Made by a program: the position numbers and the translations under genes. A stretch of DNA of 64,000 nt from JAIVGV01 sp031425275 (GTDB lineage Bacteria; Acidobacteriota; Blastocatellia; Pyrinomonadales; Pyrinomonadaceae): positions 1-64,000 of the forward strand of contig JANPJA010000062.1 in NCBI GenBank assembly GCA_031425275.1, given 5' to 3'. This document shows, one piece after another, positions 26,406-34,560 of the stretch (position 1 is its first letter; each line of letters opens with the position of its first letter). The notes under the pieces are model-generated. The model had not been told where the DNA came from. It was given only the letters and a program-made list of their open reading frames with translations, and made no database searches.

Positions 26406-28547
26406 ATGTCACCTGCCGACACTCCCGACGCCTTACAGGATCGCAGGGCCACGCTGCTCGTCGTCGATGACGACCGGGCGGCGGGCGAGCTGCTGCGCCG
26501 CACCTTCGAGGGCGAGGGCCACCGCGTCCACACGGCGGCGGACGCGCCGACGGCCCTGCGGCTGCTGCACAAGGAGTCGTGCGATCTGATTCTGCTCGAC
26601 GTGGAGATGCCCGGCATCGACGGCCTCGCGCTCTGCCGCCTGCTGCGCGCGCAGCCCGCGACGCGGCAGCTCCCCGTCGTCATCGTCTCGGGGCGCGACG
26701 ACGAGGCGACTAAGGTCGGCGCGTTCGCCGCCGGGGCGGACGACTTCATCTCCAAGTCGGCCCCGCGCGGCGAATTGCTCTCGCGCGTCGCCGCCCAGCT
26801 CGAAGCCGCGAGCCGCGAGCGCGCGCTCGTCGGCAGCAACCGCGAGCTGGGTTTTTTGGCCGACCTCGGGCGCGGCCTGCTCGTCGCGCTCGACCCGCTT
26901 CAGGTGGTGCGCCGCGTCGCGGGCGCGACTTACGAGGCGACCTCCGCGTCGCTCTGCGCGGCCCTGCTCCAAGCGCGGCGGCACGACGCGGGGACGAATC
27001 CAGATGAGAGAGCCGCCCCTCAAACGTCGAACGTCGCCGCCTGCGTCTTCGACCGGGAGGGGAGCGCGGAAGGGCCGCGGCTCGTTCGGCTCGAACGCCT
27101 GCGCCGCTGGCTCGACTCGTCGCCGACGGCCTCGGAGTTGATCGCGGACGCCGGGAAGTTTCTGCTGCAAGACGACGCGCACGCCGTCGAGTACGTCGCG
27201 CCGTTGCGCTTCGGCGGTGAGACGGTGGGCGCGCTCGTCGCGGCCTTCGACCGCCGCGAGGCGTGCGGCGAGACCGAAGAGCGGCTGATCGACGCCGCCG
27301 CGCAGCAGGCCGCGCTGGCCGCGCACATCTCGTCGCTCTACGAGGCGGCGCGCCAGTCGTCCGAGAGTCTGGCGCGCGAGGTCGCGCGGCAGACGGCCGA
27401 GGCCGTCAGGCAGCGGCGCTTCACCGAGGCCATCATCGATTCGTTGCCCGTCTCGCTCTACGTCGTCGATAGCGAGCGCCGCGTCGTCGCGTGGAACCGC
27501 AACCGCGAGCTGGGGGGCCAGGGCATCCCGCGCGAGGAGGTGATGGGGCGCGTCATCTTCGAGGTGCTGACGCGCCAGCCGCGCGAGACACTGGAGCGCG
27601 AGTTCGCGCGCGCCTTCTCGACCGGCGAGATCGACCGCATCGAGCAGGAGAGCGCGGGGGGGGACGGCGCGACCCGCCACTGGCTCGTCAGCAAAGTCCC
27701 GATGCGCGGGGCGACGGGCGAAGTCTCGCACGTCATCACGGTCGGCGAGGACACCACCGCGCGCGTCGAGGCCAGCCGCGCCGTCGCGCACTCGGAAAAA
27801 CTCGCGGCCGTCGGCCGGCTCGCCGCCGGGGTCGTCCACGAGATCAACAACCCGCTCGCGACCATCGCCGCGTGCGCCGAGGCTCTGGAGACGCGCGTCG
27901 CCGAGGGCGTCTTCGGCGGCGCGGCGCGCGACGTGGATGACCTGCGCGAATACCTCGCGCTCATCCGCAGCGAAGCCTTCCGCTGCAAGGCCATCACGAA
28001 CGGCCTGCTCGACTTCAGCCGCAACCGCGCGGGCGAGCACGAGGCCGTCTCGCTCGCACGGGTCGTCCAGTCGGCCGCGCGCCTGCTCCGACACCAGAGG
28101 CGCGGCCCGCGGGACGTGGAGTTCGCGGTCGAAGTGGCCGACGATCTCGCGCCGGTGCTGGGCGACGAGGGGCAGTTGCAGCAGGCCGTCATCATCCTCG
28201 CCGAGAACGCCGTGGACGCGATGCCGGGGGGCGGGCGGGTGACTTTGCGCGCCCGCCCGGAGGGGGCGCGCGTGGCCGTCGAGGTGGCGGACACAGGGAT
28301 AGGCATCCCGGCCGAGCACCTCGCGAAAATTTTCGAGCCGTTCTTTACGACCAAAGAGGTCGGGGCGGGGACGGGTCTCGGACTCGCCGTCTGTTATGGT
28401 ATTGTGAAGGAACACGGCGGGCACGTCGCCGTGGACTCGACGGTCGGGCGCGGCACGACCTTCACGCTGACGCTCCCCGCCACGACGCGCGACGCCGACG
28501 CGACCACCGACCCACACCACACCCCGACGGAGGCCGGACAGATTTGA
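26406..28547 (+). CDS. Hybrid sensor kinase: receiver, GAF, PAS, HisKA, HATPase
   Basis: A 713-residue protein. The N-terminal receiver domain carries the phospho-acceptor Asp in LILLDVEMPGIDG (about residue 65). A GAF-like region spans about 150-320, and a PAS domain follows (RFTEAIIDSLPVSLYVVD, about 345-460). The HisKA phospho-His is in VVHEINNPLATIAA (about 478), and the HATPase has N, G1 and G2 boxes (ENAVDAM, VADTGIGIP, GAGTGLGLAV). No membrane span is seen, so it is cytosolic. It forms an operon with the NtrC-type regulator, whose start overlaps its stop. Confidence 0.92.
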   Translation: MSPADTPDALQDRRATLLVVDDDRAAGELLRRTFEGEGHRVHTAADAPTALRLLHKESCDLILLDVEMPGIDGLALCRLLRAQPATRQLPVVIVSGRDDEATKVGAFAAGADDFISKSAPRGELLSRVAAQLEAASRERALVGSNRELGFLADLGRGLLVALDPLQVVRRVAGATYEATSASLCAALLQARRHDAGTNPDERAAPQTSNVAACVFDREGSAEGPRLVRLERLRRWLDSSPTASELIADAGKFLLQDDAHAVEYVAPLRFGGETVGALVAAFDRREACGETEERLIDAAAQQAALAAHISSLYEAARQSSESLAREVARQTAEAVRQRRFTEAIIDSLPVSLYVVDSERRVVAWNRNRELGGQGIPREEVMGRVIFEVLTRQPRETLEREFARAFSTGEIDRIEQESAGGDGATRHWLVSKVPMRGATGEVSHVITVGEDTTARVEASRAVAHSEKLAAVGRLAAGVVHEINNPLATIAACAEALETRVAEGVFGGAARDVDDLREYLALIRSEAFRCKAITNGLLDFSRNRAGEHEAVSLARVVQSAARLLRHQRRGPRDVEFAVEVADDLAPVLGDEGQLQQAVIILAENAVDAMPGGGRVTLRARPEGARVAVEVADTGIGIPAEHLAKIFEPFFTTKEVGAGTGLGLAVCYGIVKEHGGHVAVDSTVGRGTTFTLTLPATTRDADATTDPHHTPTEAGQI

Positions 28548-29962
28548 GCAGCACGCCGCCAGCCAGAATCCTTGTCGCCGAGGACGAGGCCAACCTCCGA
28601 CTGGTGTTGCAGAAAGAGTTGGAGCGCGCGGGCCACATCGTGCGCGTCGCGCCCGACGGCGAGGCGGCCCTCAAGCAGTTGGAAGAACTCAACGTGGACG
28701 TGATGCTCTGCGACATCAACATGCCGCGCATGGACGGCATGGAGCTGCTGCGGCGCGTCCACCAGCGGCCGAACCCGCCCGAAGTGATCATGCTGACGGG
28801 CCACGCCACCGTCGAGACGGCCATCGAGGCGATGAAGCTCGGGGCCTACGACTACCTCTCCAAGCCATACCACATCACGGAGCTCGACGCGCTCGTCAAA
28901 CAGGCGGCGGAGAAGCGTCGGCTGCGCGTCGATAACCAGCGGCTGCGCGCGCAGATCGAGCGGCAGTCGGCGACGCCGGAGATCATCTACGTCTCCGACT
29001 CGATGCGCGAGGTGATGCGGTTGGTCGAGCGCGTCGCGCCCTCGGACGCCTCAGTCCTCATCACGGGCGAGTCGGGGACGGGCAAGGAATTGATCGCGCA
29101 CGCCATCCACCGCCTCTCGCAGCGCAGCGAAGGCTCGTTCATCGATCTCAACTGCGCGGCCTTTCAGGAGACGCTGCTCGAATCCGAGTTGTTCGGCTAC
29201 GAGGCGGGCGCGTTCTCCGGCGCGAAGGCCCGCAAGCTCGGCCTCTTCGAGCTGGCCGACAACGGGACGCTCTTCCTCGACGAGATCACGGAGCTGCCCG
29301 CGCCGTTGCAGTCGAAGCTGCTGCGGGCGATTGAGACGCGCTCGTTCTTCCGCGTCGGCGCGGTGCGCAAAGTTCAAGTCAACGTGCGCATCGTGGCCGC
29401 GACGAACCGCGACGTGAATCAGGTGGTCGCCGACGGCACGTTCCGCCACGACTTGCTCTACCGCATCAACAGTTTCCAGATCAACCTCGCCCCTCTGCGC
29501 GAACGCCCCGACGACATCGAGCCGCTCGCGCGCCACCTGCTCAAAGGCTTGGGCGGCCCGCACCCGCCCGCCATCGAGCCGGACGCGCTCGAAGCCCTGC
29601 GCGACTACTCGTGGCCCGGCAACGTCCGCCACCTGCGCAACGCTTTGGAGCGCGCGGTGCTGCTCGCCAACGACGGGCGCATCACGCGCGACGAACTGCC
29701 GCCGGAGATCAACCACCCCGGACACACCTACGCCTACGCGCCCGCACTCTCGCCCGCCGCCATCGCCGCGGGCGCGGGCGGCGCGGGCGGCGGGGGGGCG
29801 GCGATAACGACCCCGCCGCTCCGGGAAATGGAACGCCAGCAGATTCTTTCCGCGCTGGAACAGACCAACTGGCACCGCGGCCGCACCGCCGAAATCCTCG
29901 GCATCTCGCCCTCCACGCTCTACCGCCGCCTGCGCGACTACAACCTCACGCGGCGGGGATGA
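28544..29962 (+). CDS. NtrC-family sigma-54-dependent response regulator
   Basis: A 472-residue protein. The receiver domain has its Asp in MLCDINMPRMDG (about 55). The AAA+ domain has Walker A GESGTGKE (about 174), the sigma-54-contact loop as GAFSGAK (a common variant of GAFTGA, about 222) and FLDEI (Walker B). A C-terminal Fis-type HTH carries ILGISPSTLYRRLRDY. The start is TTG, overlapping the kinase's TGA in a TTGA junction with GGAGG upstream, which argues for translational coupling. It activates sigma-54 promoters in response to the kinase. The targets are unknown. Confidence 0.94.
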   Translation: MSSTPPARILVAEDEANLRLVLQKELERAGHIVRVAPDGEAALKQLEELNVDVMLCDINMPRMDGMELLRRVHQRPNPPEVIMLTGHATVETAIEAMKLGAYDYLSKPYHITELDALVKQAAEKRRLRVDNQRLRAQIERQSATPEIIYVSDSMREVMRLVERVAPSDASVLITGESGTGKELIAHAIHRLSQRSEGSFIDLNCAAFQETLLESELFGYEAGAFSGAKARKLGLFELADNGTLFLDEITELPAPLQSKLLRAIETRSFFRVGAVRKVQVNVRIVAATNRDVNQVVADGTFRHDLLYRINSFQINLAPLRERPDDIEPLARHLLKGLGGPHPPAIEPDALEALRDYSWPGNVRHLRNALERAVLLANDGRITRDELPPEINHPGHTYAYAPALSPAAIAAGAGGAGGGGAAITTPPLREMERQQILSALEQTNWHRGRTAEILGISPSTLYRRLRDYNLTRRG

Positions 29963-29964
29963 CG

Positions 29965-30131
29965 AGCTGTTAGCGATTAGCTGTTAGCTGTTAGCTGTTA
30001 GCCGTTAGCTATGAAATAAGGCGGGAGGCAGTTTCTATTGAAGCTGCCTCCCGCCTTCACTTTCTAACTTACCGCCAACCATCTGGCTAACGGCTAACGG
30101 CTAACGGCTAACAGCTAACAGCTATTAGCTA
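29965..30131. repeat. Inverted heptamer array with central GGCGGGAGGCAGT hairpin, between convergent genes
   Basis: The left arm (29965-30010) is six TAGCTGT-type units; the right arm (30085-30131) is CGGCTAA and AGCTAAC units. The loop holds AAGGCGGGAGGCAGT (30018-30032) and its complement (30043-30057). The core stem is the same as in the array at 6320-6439, and it again separates a plus gene from a convergent minus gene. Confidence 0.9.
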
Positions 30132-30137
30132 CGTCTC

Positions 30138-31379
30138 TCATCCGCTGGTCGAGGCGGCTTTAGTCGCGGGCCGGTCGAGGTCGCGGCGGACGGCCTCGGC
30201 CTTGTCGCGCTGGCCGGTGCGGTTGTAGAGCGGGATGAGGCGGCGCAGGGGTTCGACCGAAGTCGTGTCGATGCGGCGCGCGGCCTCGTAGTGTTTGATG
30301 GCTTCGTGGTCGCGTCCCGCCGCTTCGAGCAGAGCGCCGGTCTGCATCCGCGCGTGTAGCTCGCCGCCCGCGCGCTCGAAGTGTTTGAAGGCGTCGCCGA
30401 ACTTTTGCAGCCGCCCGTAAACGAGGGCGAGGTTGTTGAGGATGTGCGGGTTGCCGGGCGCGAGCCGCGCGGCCTGTTTGAGACGGCCGAGGGCTTCGTT
30501 GTAATGATCGCCGAGGTAGAGCGAGTAGCCGAGGTTGTTGAGGATGTGCGGGTCGGCGGGCGCGGCCGAGAGCGCGCGCTCGAAAGCCTCGCGCGCTTCT
30601 TTGTGGCGGCCGCGCCGGTCGTAGGCGAGACCCAGCAAGTTGTTGGCCTCGACGAGACTCTGTCCGGTGACGGCCGCGACCGACAGCTCGGCGATGGCCT
30701 CGCTCACGTAGCCGCGTTCGAGCAGCGCGCGCCCCTGCGAGAGCGGGTCGCCCGGCACGCCGACGACGAGCGGGATGAACGGCGCGGGCGTGTAAGACGC
30801 TTCGCCGTCTTCGCCCCCGGCGGTCGCGGGCGGCGCGGTCGCGGGCCTCTCGGTTGGAACTACCGCCGGCGCGGCGGGCGCGCTCGTCAGCGGCGCGGGC
30901 AACGGCGCGGGCTGCGGGAGTACGGTCGCGATCTGCTGAGCCGACTTTTGTTCGACCGTCGCCGCCGCTGCGCGCTGCGGCTCAAGTGCGGCGGCCGGCT
31001 CGCGGCGGGGCGACTCTTCGACGCTCACGCGCGCGGCCTTCGCGCGGTCGGGTTTCCCCCCGAAGAGGCGCGCGAGTCCGCGAAACGGCGCGGCGAGAAT
31101 GCGAACGAGGACGTTCTCTTTCTTCCGCCGCTGCGGCTGCGCCCCCGCCGTCGCGGCCGTCCCCGTCGCGGCCGTCCCCGTCGCGGCCGTTGCGGTGTCG
31201 TCTTGTGTCTCGCGGCCGACGGCGGCGTCGCCGGTCTCGGCGGCGGCGTGCGCGACGGGATGCGCGGCGCGCGCATTGTTTGCGGCGGCGATTGTCGCCC
31301 GCGCCGCGGCGGGCGTCGCCGCGCCGCCGAAGGCCAGCGTGCAGGCGCAGACGGTTGCGATTAGTTTAGTGGCGCGCAT
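30138..31379 (-). CDS. Exported TPR-repeat protein
   Basis: A 413-residue protein. A signal peptide (residues about 1-27, ending ATPAAARA) is followed by an Ala/Thr/Pro-rich low-complexity region to about residue 200. Five to six tetratricopeptide repeats follow (for example EANNLLGLAYDRRGRHKEAREAFERAL, ILNNLGYSLYLGDHYNEALGRL). TPR proteins mediate protein-protein contacts. A periplasmic assembly role is possible but unproven. GAGGAAG before the ATG supports the start. Confidence 0.85.
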   Translation of the reverse strand: MRATKLIATVCACTLAFGGAATPAAARATIAAANNARAAHPVAHAAAETGDAAVGRETQDDTATAATGTAATGTAATAGAQPQRRKKENVLVRILAAPFRGLARLFGGKPDRAKAARVSVEESPRREPAAALEPQRAAAATVEQKSAQQIATVLPQPAPLPAPLTSAPAAPAVVPTERPATAPPATAGGEDGEASYTPAPFIPLVVGVPGDPLSQGRALLERGYVSEAIAELSVAAVTGQSLVEANNLLGLAYDRRGRHKEAREAFERALSAAPADPHILNNLGYSLYLGDHYNEALGRLKQAARLAPGNPHILNNLALVYGRLQKFGDAFKHFERAGGELHARMQTGALLEAAGRDHEAIKHYEAARRIDTTSVEPLRRLIPLYNRTGQRDKAEAVRRDLDRPATKAASTSG

Positions 31380-31768
31380 GAAAACTTCCTCAGGTTGAGT
31401 CCGGCCGAGGCGGCGTGGACTAAAAGCGGGACGGCCGCGCGGCGCGCGGGTCTAGCGCCTCGCCTCGCATAATAGGGCACGGGATAGCGGCGGGTCAAAA
31501 AAGGGGTCGCACTCCCCGGCCGCGCGCGGCGAAAATAAAGCGCGCGCGGTGCCGGTGGTTGGCCGGCCGCGCGCGCGTTGGGGAGAGCAAGAGAGAGGGG
31601 TTAACCGCTTGAGTAATTTCGGGGTAAGAGAGAAGGCTGACCGTTATGTGAATCCGGTTGGCCGCTCGGGCCGGGATGCAAACTCTCGCCGTCGCACCTG
31701 AAGGAAACACTTAGTCGGCCCGGTTTTCCATAAAAACTTTGTGGCTCCGGGGCCGTCGTCGCCCCGGC
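31380..31768. other. 389-bp gene-free region upstream of the TPR gene
   Basis: No supported gene. It contains a very GC-rich hairpin (GCGCGCGCGG near 31540 with CCGCGCGCGC near 31568) and a region 31620-31735 with several complementary blocks (GAGAG near 31630 with CTCTC near 31683; CGGGCCG with CGGCCCG). It could be an untranslated leader of the TPR gene, but no known riboswitch could be matched. Confidence 0.4.
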
Positions 31769-32191
31769 TCACTTTTCCGCCGCGCCGTCCGGGGCGAAGG
31801 CGCGCCGCAGTCGTTCGGGGACGGGGACGGCGCGGCGCGTGTCGAGATTCATCGCCACCTGAATTTGCTCGGAGCGCGCGCAGAGCACGCGGTCGGAGGC
31901 GCGGCGCGCGGCGTACTCGAAGGTGACGGAGCTGCGGCCGAGGCGCGTGACCGAGACCTCCACGTCCGCCTCGTCGCCGTAAACGAGCGGCGCGAAGAAC
32001 TCCGTGCGCACGCTGACGGCGGGGAAGCCGACGCGCTCATCCGAGAGCAGGCGCGCGTAAGTCGTCCCCGTCCGCGCGGCGAAGAACTCCTCCATCGCCG
32101 CGTGGAAGTAGTGGAAGATGACGGGGTAGTAAACCAGCCCGGCCGGGTCTGCGTCGCCGAAGCGGACGGTGATGCGGGCGGTGAAAGTCAT
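31769..32191 (-). CDS. 4-hydroxybenzoyl-CoA thioesterase-family (hot-dog) thioesterase
   Basis: A 140-residue protein. The hot-dog-fold 4HBT signature is clear: VRFGDADPAGLVYYP, with the catalytic Asp, then HYFHAAMEEFF. It hydrolyses acyl- or aroyl-CoA thioesters in the cytosol. Its position a few kilobases before the aromatic-CoA gene set is suggestive: it could release CoA from dead-end aromatic thioesters. YbgC-like housekeeping enzymes share the same pattern, so the substrate is open. Confidence 0.85.
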   Translation of the reverse strand: MTFTARITVRFGDADPAGLVYYPVIFHYFHAAMEEFFAARTGTTYARLLSDERVGFPAVSVRTEFFAPLVYGDEADVEVSVTRLGRSSVTFEYAARRASDRVLCARSEQIQVAMNLDTRRAVPVPERLRRAFAPDGAAEK

Positions 32192-32281
32192 GTGGGGCGG
32201 AAGAAAACGGGGAAAGGAAAAGGGGGCGGGGAAAGAAACCCGGCCCCCGTCCCCCCTGTCGTTCGCGTGCCTAATTAGTCG

Positions 32282-34000
32282 CTACCACTTGACCGGGATC
32301 AGATCGGGGCCGTGGACGTGCGCCCCGGAGATCGAGTTGGGACGCCGGGTGCGGCTCTCGCTCGCGTGGCCGCCCGGGAGGTGGCTGAAGTGCCCGGCGT
32401 ACCAGACGACGAGGTCCTGGTTCTCGACCTTCTCGTTGTTGACGAAGGCGTCGAGGTTGGCTTGCGTGTTGGTCTGGACGGAGCTGTCGTCGAGTTCCGT
32501 GCCTCGGTAGAGCAGCACCCACAGATCGCCGCGCTGGTAGCCGGTCGTGTCCGCGCGCGCCGAGCCGTCGTTGGGGTTCGGCTTGATCATGTAGGCGTCG
32601 CCGGTCGCGGTGTTCGAGACGATCCACGAGACGGGCTTGCGCTTCTCGCGGTAGCGCTTGGTCTCCACGTCGTAGGGCAGGGAGACGTGGCCCGACGGCC
32701 GCTGCTCGTACACGACGTTGTTCTCGGAGCCGTTGATGTCGAAATCGAAGCGCCAGTAGGCGCTGTGGTGGTGCCCGGCGCAGACGCAACTGTTGACCAC
32801 CGCGCCGTAGCCGAAGCGCGGGGTGATGGTGCCGTTGGCGTCGAAGCCCCACTCGCTGATGTAGCGGTACCAGCCGGCGGTCAGTTCGCTGACCATCACG
32901 ACTTTCGTCCCCTCGGTGTAGTAGGCCACGCCGCGGAAGTTGCCGGTGTCCGAGTTGGTGTCGAGGACGGTCGTCGCGGGCGAGGTGGCCGCGCGGATGC
33001 CGGTGGCCACGTCCGCGCCGGCGGCCTGAAACATGTTCTCCTGATACTGCCAGTCGCGGTACGGGCCGCAGACGTTGTTGTCGTAACGCACGTTGAGGAT
33101 GGGGACGTGGCCGCGCTTGAGGACTGACTTGCCGCGGTATTTAACGTCGCGGATTTCGACGCCGGAGCCGTCGGAGCCGGACGAGGCCGACGGGCGGACG
33201 ACGAGCATGTTCCACAACTCGGCGCCGCTCTGGCTGATGATCAAATTGTACTGGCCGGCCGTGCCGCGGCCCGTCGTCGTCTGGTTGGCGTTCGCGGCCC
33301 CGCAGTCGTTGTCGTTCGCCACGGCGGTCGGCGGCGCGCCCGTCGGGTAGCGCGTCACGCGGCGGCGCGACAAGTTGACGGCCACCACCTCGTTCGGCCG
33401 CCCCGTCTTCATCTCCGCGCCGCCCTTGAGCGTCAGGCCGACGGAGAGCGTGCGCTCGACGCGGCCCCGCGCATCTTTGTCGGTGAAGACGAGCGGCGGC
33501 ATCGGCTTGTAGGTCATCACGCGCCCGTCGCCGAGCGCGACGCGGAACCGCTTGTCGCCTTTCAGAATACGGACGGCCTCGGCGAACTCCTCGTCGCTCG
33601 GCAGCGGCCGCTTGTCGGAGGCCTCGGCCGTGGCCCCCTCCGGCTCGTCGAGATCGCCTTCGGCGGTGACGGCGCGCAGGTTGGTGTAGTCGTAGAAGGT
33701 CGCGACGAAGCGGCTCGGCGGCACGCGCGCGTCGCCGCCCTTGTTGTCGGGGTCGATGAGATTGAAGGAAAGGAGGCGGTGGCGCGTGCCGCCGAGGAGT
33801 TTCGCGACGGCCTCGGCCTGCGTCACCCGGCGGGAGGCCGCGTCGAGTTGATCCTGCGACGGCCCCCACGGCGTGACCTGCACTTCGAGCGGCGCGTCTT
33901 TCGCGCCCGGTGCAGCGTCCGACGTGAAAGCGGCGGAGGGGGAGAGCAGGGCCGCGCACGCGGCGAGCGCAAGGCCGAGGGGGAAAAGCCTTCTTCTCAT
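32282..34000 (-). CDS. Divergent copper amine oxidase-family exported protein
   Basis: About 572 residues. A signal peptide starts MRRRLFPLGLALAACAALL. The C-terminal two-thirds resemble copper amine oxidases, with the copper-ligand HxH in AGHHHSAYWRFDFDINGS and a third candidate His near the end (VVWYAGHFSHLPGG). The segment aligned with the TPQ-forming tyrosine reads AGWYRYISEWGF, so the Tyr is present but the usual Asn-Tyr-Asp/Glu consensus is replaced by Trp-Tyr-Arg. Quinone biogenesis is therefore doubtful. AAGGA upstream of the inner ATG set the start; an earlier ATG at 34045 would add 15 residues ahead of the signal peptide. Confidence 0.72.
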   Translation of the reverse strand: MRRRLFPLGLALAACAALLSPSAAFTSDAAPGAKDAPLEVQVTPWGPSQDQLDAASRRVTQAEAVAKLLGGTRHRLLSFNLIDPDNKGGDARVPPSRFVATFYDYTNLRAVTAEGDLDEPEGATAEASDKRPLPSDEEFAEAVRILKGDKRFRVALGDGRVMTYKPMPPLVFTDKDARGRVERTLSVGLTLKGGAEMKTGRPNEVVAVNLSRRRVTRYPTGAPPTAVANDNDCGAANANQTTTGRGTAGQYNLIISQSGAELWNMLVVRPSASSGSDGSGVEIRDVKYRGKSVLKRGHVPILNVRYDNNVCGPYRDWQYQENMFQAAGADVATGIRAATSPATTVLDTNSDTGNFRGVAYYTEGTKVVMVSELTAGWYRYISEWGFDANGTITPRFGYGAVVNSCVCAGHHHSAYWRFDFDINGSENNVVYEQRPSGHVSLPYDVETKRYREKRKPVSWIVSNTATGDAYMIKPNPNDGSARADTTGYQRGDLWVLLYRGTELDDSSVQTNTQANLDAFVNNEKVENQDLVVWYAGHFSHLPGGHASESRTRRPNSISGAHVHGPDLIPVKW

Positions 34001-34189
34001 GCGTTGATTCCTTGATTCCTTATCCGAGGTTTGTGGGCGGCGCAATCGTCATGACGCGCGCGCCGTTACGGGCGAGAGGTTGGCCGTGCGGCCCATAATA
34101 TGTGAAGCCGGGGCGGCTGACAAGGCAAGGCCGTGGAGCCGTGAATAATCCAAGATGCGGGTCGTGCCGCTCCGCGAAGGGCAACCTCA

Positions 34190-34487
34190 GACCGCCCCGC
34201 GAGGGGCGGCGGAGATTAGCCGGTGGCAAGTGCGAGAGCACGCCGCCACCGGATCAGCGGCGGTGAATGATCGCGCCCCGGCGGGGGCGCCGGAGGAGCA
34301 GAACTCGCGCGCGCACGTTTCAACCCGTCCCCGCAACTACCTATCAGTTGAACGGTTCAATCCGGCGCCCCTGCCGGGGCGCGGCTCTTTTTCCTCCGCC
34401 GATCCGGTGGCGGCGCGCGATCCGGTGGCGGCGCGCTCGCTTCGCTCACGCTGGCCACCGGCTAATTTCCGTCATCCCTCCGGGATG
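34190..34487. repeat. Nested inverted-repeat element, copy 2
   Basis: The outer arm GCGGCGGAGATTAGCCGG at 34206 faces CCGGCTAATTTCCG at 34458. The second stem CGCCGCCACCGGATC (34241-34255) faces GATCCGGTGGCGGCG, which is present twice in tandem (34401 and 34420). The inner stem GCGCCCCGGCGGGGGCGCCGG faces a mirror at 34361-34383. The architecture and the outer-arm sequence match the element at 16125-16379. Confidence 0.82.
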
Positions 34488-34530
34488 TTTGACGAATAGC
34501 AACTTGAGTTAAATAGAACGAGCTATTTTT

Positions 34531-34560
34531 CACGGTTCACGGTTCACGATTCACGGCTCA
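34531..34560. repeat. One-armed heptamer array, CACGGTT family
   Basis: Four units CACGGTT, CACGGTT, CACGATT, CACGGCT. On the minus strand the last TGA of the array is the stop codon of the CoA-ligase gene. No inverted partner is seen nearby. Confidence 0.8.

Noticed and set aside
26433..28520. Long minus-strand frame opposite the hybrid kinase
   Set aside because: It is a shadow; the plus frame shows all kinase motifs.
31620..31735. Cyclic di-GMP (GEMM) or glycine riboswitch
   Set aside because: Only short fragments such as GATGCAAAC resemble the consensus; the conserved core is incomplete on both strands.
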